In this document: positions 27,578 through 32,732 of the stretch, piece after piece | Layout of the letters: each line of letters starts with the position of its first letter | Numbering within the stretch: the first letter of the stretch is position 1 | NCBI RefSeq assembly: GCF_000422905.1 | Contig: NZ_AUGY01000091.1 | Location: forward strand, 1-32,732 | Direction: 5' to 3' | Origin: Paenibacillus alginolyticus DSM 5050 = NBRC 15375 | GTDB lineage: Bacteria > Bacillota > Bacilli > Paenibacillales > NBRC-103111 | DNA length: 32,732 nt | Position numbers and translations under genes: made by a program | Notes under the pieces: generated by a model | Seen by the model: only the letters and a program-made list of their open reading frames with translations | What the model was told of the DNA's origin: nothing | Databases searched by the model: none

Positions 27578-29872
27578 GTGTTCAGAAGTAAGCGTTTCCG
27601 TAATAACTGGATATTGATTCTGATCATAACCAGTATTCCAGGACTTATCTCCGGGGGCTTGATTTATTGGCTGGCGGGGGATCGTCTGGAGAATGAGTTA
27701 CTTCAGATGCACAATAAACAAATACAGCTGAGAGCGGCCAATATTGACGAACAATTCTCCTACTTGGAGATGTCGGTTGTACACTGGGCATTTGATCCAA
27801 ATTTTAGTTATTCCTTGGGGAGTATCAATTTATCGCGCGATTTCGAGATTGGCCGCGACATCACACGAACGTTGACGATTATGAAGGGATCTAATCCTCT
27901 TGCTAAGCAAACGGATCTTTTCTTGGAAGGGTCCGCCCCCGTGCGCTTTCATCCAGAATATGAGTCGTTGTCGGATACAGCCCAGATTGAAGGCTACAGG
28001 CAATTGCTCGCGCAAGATAAGAAAGTGTTCTGGTCGCAGCGAACGCCCGAGTCAGGATCTTCCAGTGATAACTTAACTTTAACGATTAAAATACCTGAAA
28101 CGGAGCAAAAACCTTTTGGCATCATCGTGGTCCAGCTCGATACAGCGAAGGTTGCCAACCTCTTGAAAACGTTAACCCCCTATGAAGAAGGCGGAACGTT
28201 CCTGATGCAGCAAAATGGCATTCAATTGCTGTCCAGCTCGGGGAAGGAGCAGGAGTCTCAGCTGGATGAAGCGCTTAAGAAAGCGGTTCTTGCCAAAAAG
28301 GCCAAATCCGGTTCATTTCTATTCGACTTGAACCAAACGACGTATACCGTATCCTTCGGTACGATGACGCGCATCGGAACGGAGTGGATGTACGTCTCCG
28401 CTTCGCCGATCAGCGCTATAACAAAGCCGGTCGTCTTTATTTCACAATTGATTTTGATGTTAAGCATTACAATGCTGCTGCTTGCTTTTATCTTATCTTG
28501 GCTTGCTTCTCGGCGAATTTATTCACCGATCAGCCGTCTAGTTAGCTTGTTGACTGGAAATTCGGCTGCAATCGCATTGGGGAAAGAACAGAATGACGAT
28601 TTTAAGCTAATTGAGAAAGAATGGCTGCATTTAACCAGAGAGAGTCATATGCTCCAGAGCAAGCTGGAGCAGCAGCTTCCCCACCTCAAAGAAGGATTCC
28701 TGCTGCAGCTCGTTCAAGGATATCTCTATTCGTACTCCGAACAAGCTCTTCAGGAAAGAATGCGCAATTTTGGCTGGTCGGTGGGCAGTCATCATTATGA
28801 AGTTCTGCACATTCAATTGAGCGGCTTTGAGAACTTGGAAGGGCGGTTTTCGTTGGACGATGAAGGGCTCGTCACCTTCGTAGCCGCCAACATAACGAAG
28901 GAGCTCGCTTCGGGACGATTCGAGCAAGCGGAAGTATTGAATTTCCACGATTTATCAGTCGGCCTGCTGATTATGGTTCCGGAAGAAACCGAACAACGTG
29001 AAGCGATCAGAGCTTTTAGCCAGGAACTGATTGAGGCGATTCATCACGTGCTCAAAATGAGCGTAACCATCACGATCGGAAGTCCCGCCTTGTCTATCGT
29101 TCATGTGCCCTCACGCTTCGAAGAAGCGATGCAGGCGTCAAGCCAACGCCGCTTCGAGAACAGGAACCTTATTATCGACTTGGAATGTCAAGACGATTAC
29201 GATAAGGAACATAACGAAATTCATTATCCATTCGCGCTTGAAAGAGAGATTCTTCAATCGATTCGAACCGGCCAGAAAGATGAATCGAAACAGCTTATCC
29301 AGGCTTTCCTGGAAGAGCTGCTTGAACGCGGTGCCAAGATGATCGACATTCATCAAGGGATGCTTCAATTGCTCGGCAGCATTCTGCATGCGATTCGGCT
29401 TTCAGGCATGGATCCGAACCGTATTTTTAAAAATGTGAATTTGTACGAGCAATTAGTGCAGTTCGGAGAGCCGCAGAAAATCATTGTCTGGATTCAAGAT
29501 AAAGTAGTTGGTTCCTTCATGCAAGAACTGGAATCCCGATCCGACGTTCAAGTGAAAAGGACAGTGGAAACGGCGATGATTTATTTGCAGAACAACTATA
29601 TGAATGAAATATCGTTGGACAGCTGCGCCATGTATACAGGTATGAATACGGTTGCGTTAAGCAAAGCGTTTAAACAGGTAACCGGCAAAAATTTCATAGA
29701 CTATTTAACAGAGCTGCGAATTGAGAAAGCAAAGGAGCTGCTGCGTGATACGGATATGAAAATAAACGATGTCGCCGAGAAATCAGGATATCAGCCCAGC
29801 TATTTTAACCGGATCTTCAAGAAGCAGGAAGGCGTAACGCCGAGCCAATATCGGGATTTTAGTCGAAAATAA
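27578..29872 (+). CDS. membrane-bound AraC-family sensor regulator
   Basis: 764 residues from GTG 27578, 10 bases behind AAGGAGGA (27561-27568); an in-frame TTG at 27569 is too close to it. N-terminal span about 9-31, an extracellular sensor part (about 32-285, Cache-like), a second span (about 287-310), then a middle cytoplasmic part and a C-terminal AraC DNA-binding domain in the last 105 residues with two helix-turn-helix units (ISLDSCAMYTGMNTVALSKAFKQ and INDVAEKSGYQPSYFNRIFKK). Such regulators in Paenibacillus normally stand next to a sugar ABC transporter. Here none is present; the neighbours are remnants, so it appears orphaned. Possibly it once served the broken isomerase gene at 30928. 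Confidence 0.92.
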   Translation: MFRSKRFRNNWILILIITSIPGLISGGLIYWLAGDRLENELLQMHNKQIQLRAANIDEQFSYLEMSVVHWAFDPNFSYSLGSINLSRDFEIGRDITRTLTIMKGSNPLAKQTDLFLEGSAPVRFHPEYESLSDTAQIEGYRQLLAQDKKVFWSQRTPESGSSSDNLTLTIKIPETEQKPFGIIVVQLDTAKVANLLKTLTPYEEGGTFLMQQNGIQLLSSSGKEQESQLDEALKKAVLAKKAKSGSFLFDLNQTTYTVSFGTMTRIGTEWMYVSASPISAITKPVVFISQLILMLSITMLLLAFILSWLASRRIYSPISRLVSLLTGNSAAIALGKEQNDDFKLIEKEWLHLTRESHMLQSKLEQQLPHLKEGFLLQLVQGYLYSYSEQALQERMRNFGWSVGSHHYEVLHIQLSGFENLEGRFSLDDEGLVTFVAANITKELASGRFEQAEVLNFHDLSVGLLIMVPEETEQREAIRAFSQELIEAIHHVLKMSVTITIGSPALSIVHVPSRFEEAMQASSQRRFENRNLIIDLECQDDYDKEHNEIHYPFALEREILQSIRTGQKDESKQLIQAFLEELLERGAKMIDIHQGMLQLLGSILHAIRLSGMDPNRIFKNVNLYEQLVQFGEPQKIIVWIQDKVVGSFMQELESRSDVQVKRTVETAMIYLQNNYMNEISLDSCAMYTGMNTVALSKAFKQVTGKNFIDYLTELRIEKAKELLRDTDMKINDVAEKSGYQPSYFNRIFKKQEGVTPSQYRDFSRK

Positions 29873-29891
29873 TCTGCATAATGCCCTAAAT

Positions 29892-29926
29892 GCCTACTGG
29901 ATATTACCATACGTAGGCGGTTTTTT
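29892..29926 (+). terminator. intrinsic terminator after the AraC gene
   Basis: GCCTAC (29892-29897) and GTAGGC (29913-29918) form a short stem with a 15-base loop, followed by TTTTTT (29921-29926). Confidence 0.7.
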
Positions 29927-29927
29927 C

Positions 29928-30078
29928 GTGCGCCTCACAGTCGCATAATCTAGGTGGTTCAAATCCACCCGGTAACTTTGATGAGAGTTCAATCGAGGTA
30001 AGAGCCAAGTCGCCTCGTAGCTGACAGGCAACTGGTGGAAAGATCCTAAGGTTGAAGCCTATCGAGGGAGCAGCCGAC
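29928..30078 (+). other. possible group II intron sequence, fragment 2
   Basis: It begins GTGCGCC and continues with a GGTGG TTCAAAT CCACC hairpin (29952-29968) and a structured stretch GAGGTAAGAGCCAAGTCGCC, CTCGTAGCTGACAGGCAACT. This looks like domain I of a bacterial group II intron. It ends where PIN-domain coding sequence begins. The hairpin also resembles a tRNA T-arm, but no tRNA can be folded around it. Fragments 1 and 2 could be two parts of one intron with the AraC unit between them. Confidence 0.3.
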
Positions 30079-30351
30079 ATGGTAGATCAAGATCTGACCA
30101 AACGTTTTGAAGGCCGTATTCTGCCGATCGACTTAAATGTTATTATAACATGGGGAAGGGTCCAAGGAATTTCAGAAAAGAACGGGACGAAGCTCCCTGT
30201 GATGGATGGATTGATTGCCGCTACGGCGATTGCATGTAATCTAATAGTGGTAACCCGAAATGTTCAAGATATCGAGGTTGCCAGGCGTCTGTTTATAATC
30301 CTTGGGATGATGTTTACAATGGGCGTAATAACTGAATGTGAGATTACCTAA
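30079..30351 (+). pseudogene. PIN-domain (VapC/FitB-like) toxin remnant
   Basis: The frame reads LTKRFEGRILPIDLNVIITWG, then KNGTKLPVMDGLIAATAIACNLIVVTRNVQDIEV, the second half of a PIN-domain ribonuclease with the acidic residue of PVMDGLIAA and the TRNVQDIE block. The N-terminal half with its first Asp is missing. After VQDIEV the frame changes: in another frame the usual ending NPWDDVYNG appears near 30300. No antitoxin gene is nearby. Truncated at both levels, so inactive. Confidence 0.72.
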
Positions 30352-30437
30352 TCACATGTTTTAGTTCAAAGAGCGAACGCCTGTTTTTATTTTATCACAC
30401 TTCTGTAAGCAGCTCGGGAAAAAGAATTTAATGACGG

Positions 30438-30484
30438 AAAATAAAGAAGAAGGAGTTCAGTTGCGACTCCTTCTTCTTTATTTT
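30438..30484. terminator. 19-bp perfect hairpin, likely bidirectional terminator
   Basis: Arms 30438-30456 and 30466-30484 are exact complements with a 9-base loop. A-rich on the left and T-rich on the right, so it can terminate in both directions. Confidence 0.75.
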
Positions 30485-30663
30485 GGACTGACAAAAATAT
30501 CGATGGAAATATTATTTACTAGTTTTAAAGCAAACTTTTGCCAGAGAAAAAATTTTCGTTAATATGTTAACGTGAATACTAATATGCTGTTATAGAAAGC
30601 CAAGTTTTACTATCTTAAAAACTAGATTATGTTAATTTATGGAAACATAAAAGAGGAATTGGT

Positions 30664-30750
30664 ATGAAATGGTTAATGATGAAAAAGCAAACTAAGTGCT
30701 GTACAGAAACGCGCAGTGAGGCCGAATCAAAAAAAGTCCGGTATCACTAA
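30664..30750 (+). CDS. possible 28-residue basic peptide
   Basis: ATG 30664 has AAGAGG at 30651-30656 (7-base gap) and a promoter-like pair at 30538-30565. The product is MKWLMMKKQTKCCTETRSEA plus eight more residues with ESKKVRYH: basic, with a CC pair and no membrane span. It could be real because start, site and promoter line up, but the region is decayed and short ORFs arise by chance. Confidence 0.3.
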   Translation: MKWLMMKKQTKCCTETRSEAESKKVRYH

Positions 30751-30927
30751 ATTAAAGAGCGAACAGTCTACTTCTTAAAACAATCCTTAAGTGCTTAGTA
30801 TCCGTTTACAAATGCACGTTGTAGATAACACGCTCTTCCTTCATTATGGCGAAGCGAATCATAATTGCATATATGAATCATAAAAATAGAAATATCGAAA
30901 CAATCCGATACTTGTCGACTTGCGCAG

Positions 30928-31119
30928 TTGATTCATGAAGCCATTAAAAGAAGAGGTGATAACATTATCACGTTATCCGGTTATGGAGACGAGATTGCTG
31001 ATGATTTGGAGACACAACTGGATGTTCTGGCCAGCGAAGGGATCCGAGATCTCGATTTACGAAGCGTTTGGAGTAAAAATGTGCTTGAGCTTTCAGACGA
31101 AGAAATTGTGCATATTAAA
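30928..31119 (+). pseudogene. sugar phosphate isomerase/epimerase, cut by IS1380
   Basis: The frame reads ITLSGYGDEIADDLETQLDV, LASEGIRDLDLRSVWSKNVLELSDEE, IVHIKP, the usual N-terminus of a TIM-barrel isomerase (GDEI..DL..Q...L...GI..L.LRSV). It stops at 31119 where the IS1380-type terminal repeat begins. A site AAGAGGTGAT (30950-30959) precedes codon ATT 30964, and no normal start codon is present in frame at the expected place, so the start may be mutated or is the TTG at 30928. The remainder of the gene should lie beyond the window end. Confidence 0.8.
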
Positions 31120-32732
31120 CCTAGATTTCGCACTGTGAATAACTTAGGATGTGCATAACATTATCCACAAGGAAAATGCCAAAAGCATGCAAATTTGGAT
31201 TATGAATTTGGGTTATGAACCTATAAAGGGTATAGCTTCCCCTCCCAGCAAGGGGTTACAACTTCGTTTCCAGTTGTCGTTTGTCGTCAGGTGATGTGAC
31301 GGGATCGTTGTAGCATGGTTATCCACAACGCATTCTTTGCAAAGCCATCCCACAGCTTAAGCGTCCATTGTCTTGCATGCGAAACAAGTATCGCTGGTAT
31401 GATCCAAAAGACCCTTCTCATGCGAGAGACTGTGTAACACTTTGCTGCGTCTGGCGCAACCTCGCTTTTAAATCCTTGGTATACGTTGTAAGCAATGAGT
31501 TTCAACATGGCATCAGCAGCATTTGGGTAAAAACCGTCATTGGTGATGGCGTCTAAGGCAAAGCCGTTCTTCGCTTCCTTGATGTAGTTTTCCATCCCGC
31601 AATGATGGTTGTAGAAACGCCATATATCTTCTCCCTCCCAGAGAAGGTTGGTGACGATCCATTCGTATTCCCAGCCATACTCTGGAAAAAGGGCCATTTG
31701 ATCCTCGTCCACGACTTCTTTGGTACGAACAGCAATGATGAATGCGGCGGGGAATGCTCCAACCGTTCGCTTGGTACTCAAACTCCGTGTATTCGATAAT
31801 GTGAGTTCCCTCATAAAATCGGCACCATGGTCTGCTGAGCGCCAGTTTGAACAAGGGATTGCTACGTTTCATCTTGATGACATAGCCGATCATCTTCCCT
31901 TCAGATGCCGCATACATCTCCTCGCTGCCAAATCCCTTGTCTCCACGGCAATAAAGGGTTTCGATGTTGTCAGGCAGACGGTTCAAAGTATCTTCCAGCA
32001 TTTCGGGTGTGCCATCTGACGTGTAGGCATTACCGGCACGTAATTCAAAGTTCAAGGCGTTATGGCTGACACCGTCGAAGCAGAGCAGCGGGTGCAAACT
32101 TGCTTTCCCATGATCTCTTGGATTGTAACCTACAGCGGCTTTTTCTTGGTGACCATAGAGCGTCTCTACGGAAGAATCGAAATCCAGAATAACCGTCTTT
32201 TGATTCTTCAGTTGTCGCAAGTTCACCTGATCATTGACAAGCTTAAGCATCTGAATTTTTTCATCAGAGTCGAAACGATCCAAGTCTCTGTATAAGATCG
32301 TCGTGTCGGGTAATTTGCCGCCCGCAAGACCTAGTTCTCTAGCCAAAAACGTATCCTTCTCCATCTCTTCGAAGTGACAAATGCGTTCCTTTCCAAGCAG
32401 TCTTCCTGCAACTTGGGTCAGGCATATTTGAGGCAACGTATACGTAGCCGTGGGTCCCTTTGAAAACGTAAGCGCATCGGCAAAGTGATTCTCAATCTTC
32501 AATTTTTTCATATAGGTTAACACGGGGAGTGCCCCGCCAAATGTTGTGGCATTGGGAAGCGAAAACTCTACATTCATCTCTTTACTTGTGGATACATTTC
32601 GTTTAATATTCACCTTATGGGTGCTCCTCTCAAGGGTCTATGGTGGTCTCGATAACTTCCATTTTCCTTGATCTGGCGCACCTTTTCAACTTCTATTGAC
32701 AATTTTATTGAGGTTCAACTGCGAAATCTAGG
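31120..32732 (-). mobile_element. IS1380-family insertion sequence, complete in the window
   Basis: 1613 bp between 13-bp perfect terminal inverted repeats: CCTAGATTTCGCA at 31120-31132 and its complement at 32720-32732. Position 32732 is both the IS end and the window end, so the target duplication cannot be read. The transposase is on the minus strand and frameshifted. The element interrupts an isomerase gene. Confidence 0.92.
31287..32613 (-). pseudogene. IS1380-family transposase, frameshifted
   Basis: Two frames: GTG 32613 to about 31745 (ILDFDSSVETLYGHQEKAAVG, YNPRDHGKASLHPLLCFDGV, LYCRGDKGFGSEEMY) and about 31745 to 31287 (AVRTKEVVDEDQMALFPEYG, HHCGMENYIKEAKNGFALD). The catalytic set is Asp in LDFDSS, Asp in RGDKGFGS and Glu in NYIKEAKNG. 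The frames meet near 31740-31760, where IPRRIHH and FPAAFIIAVR overlap, so a single base was gained or lost. Joined, the length (about 440 residues) is normal for IS1380. Confidence 0.87.

Larger units (their letters stand above)
30352..30927 (+). other. 576-bp AT-rich region without a clear gene
   Basis: It holds a 19-bp perfect hairpin (30438-30484), a promoter-like pair (TTGCCA 30538-30543, TAATAT 30560-30565, 16-bp spacing) and a 28-codon ORF at 30664. The rest, 30751-30927, shows nothing I can support. Confidence 0.5.

Noticed and set aside
30846..30938. 30-codon ORF upstream of the broken isomerase
   Set aside because: No ribosome-binding site and no sensible product pattern.

Overview
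The window looks like a chromosomal segment of a Paenibacillus-type, spore-forming, low-to-moderate-GC Firmicute. The evidence is a YyaC-type sporulation protein, a c-di-AMP riboswitch in front of an NlpC/P60 wall hydrolase with a copper-amine-oxidase-like domain, strong AGGAGG ribosome-binding sites with frequent TTG and GTG starts, many solo regulators and carbohydrate ABC genes, and CCA-encoding tRNA clusters of Bacillales type. These are inferences from gene content; no database search was run.

Layout. 1-950: eight tRNA genes (Asn, Ser, Glu, Val, fMet, Asp, Lys, Leu) and a terminator. 960-3914: a Fur-box promoter driving a cysteine-rich DUF1450 protein and a coupled 30-residue membrane peptide, followed by ferritin, a GyrI-like protein, a coiled-coil membrane protein and an AIM24 protein. 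3935-4514: a second tRNA cluster (Gly-GCC, Arg, Pro, Gly-TCC). Its last tRNA end and terminator are duplicated 112 bp downstream. 4740-9920: a TIM-barrel sugar isomerase, then a ugpAEBQ-like glycerol-phosphate or glycerophosphodiester uptake operon that lacks its own ATPase. 9956-11870: MgtC and the riboswitch-controlled NlpC/P60 protein. 11959-17266: an unrecognised gene, a hybrid phosphodiester-glycosidase protein, a membrane glycosyltransferase, YyaC and an MsbA-like exporter with a strong internal composition shift. 17588-19434: a HesB-like protein without cysteines, an unknown protein, a HIT hydrolase and the CsaA chaperone.

From about 19.5 kb to the end the window is an accessory and decay zone. 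An IS1182-type element (19563-21380) with a split transposase is followed by a four-gene NERD-domain cluster (21433-23597). The last gene of that cluster runs directly into the broken transposase gene of a Tn3-family transposon of the Tn4430/Tn5401 type. The transposon remnant (23541-27201) keeps a TnpI tyrosine recombinase, a four-motif internal resolution site with two direct and two inverted motifs, a RelE-type toxin-antitoxin pair, RCC1-repeat and unknown cargo, and one intact 38-bp terminal inverted repeat. Beyond its end lie a decayed SLH-domain remnant that may be its target, two stretches that look like 5' group II intron sequence, an orphan AraC sensor-regulator, a PIN-domain remnant, and a sugar isomerase gene cut by an IS1380-type element (31120-32732) whose right inverted repeat is the last 13 bases of the window.

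The least described material is the NERD cluster, the DUF1450/small-peptide pair under Fur, and the combination of TnpI resolution site with a toxin-antitoxin pair. The Tn4430-like identification rests on three independent sequence signals and is the best supported of the new observations.
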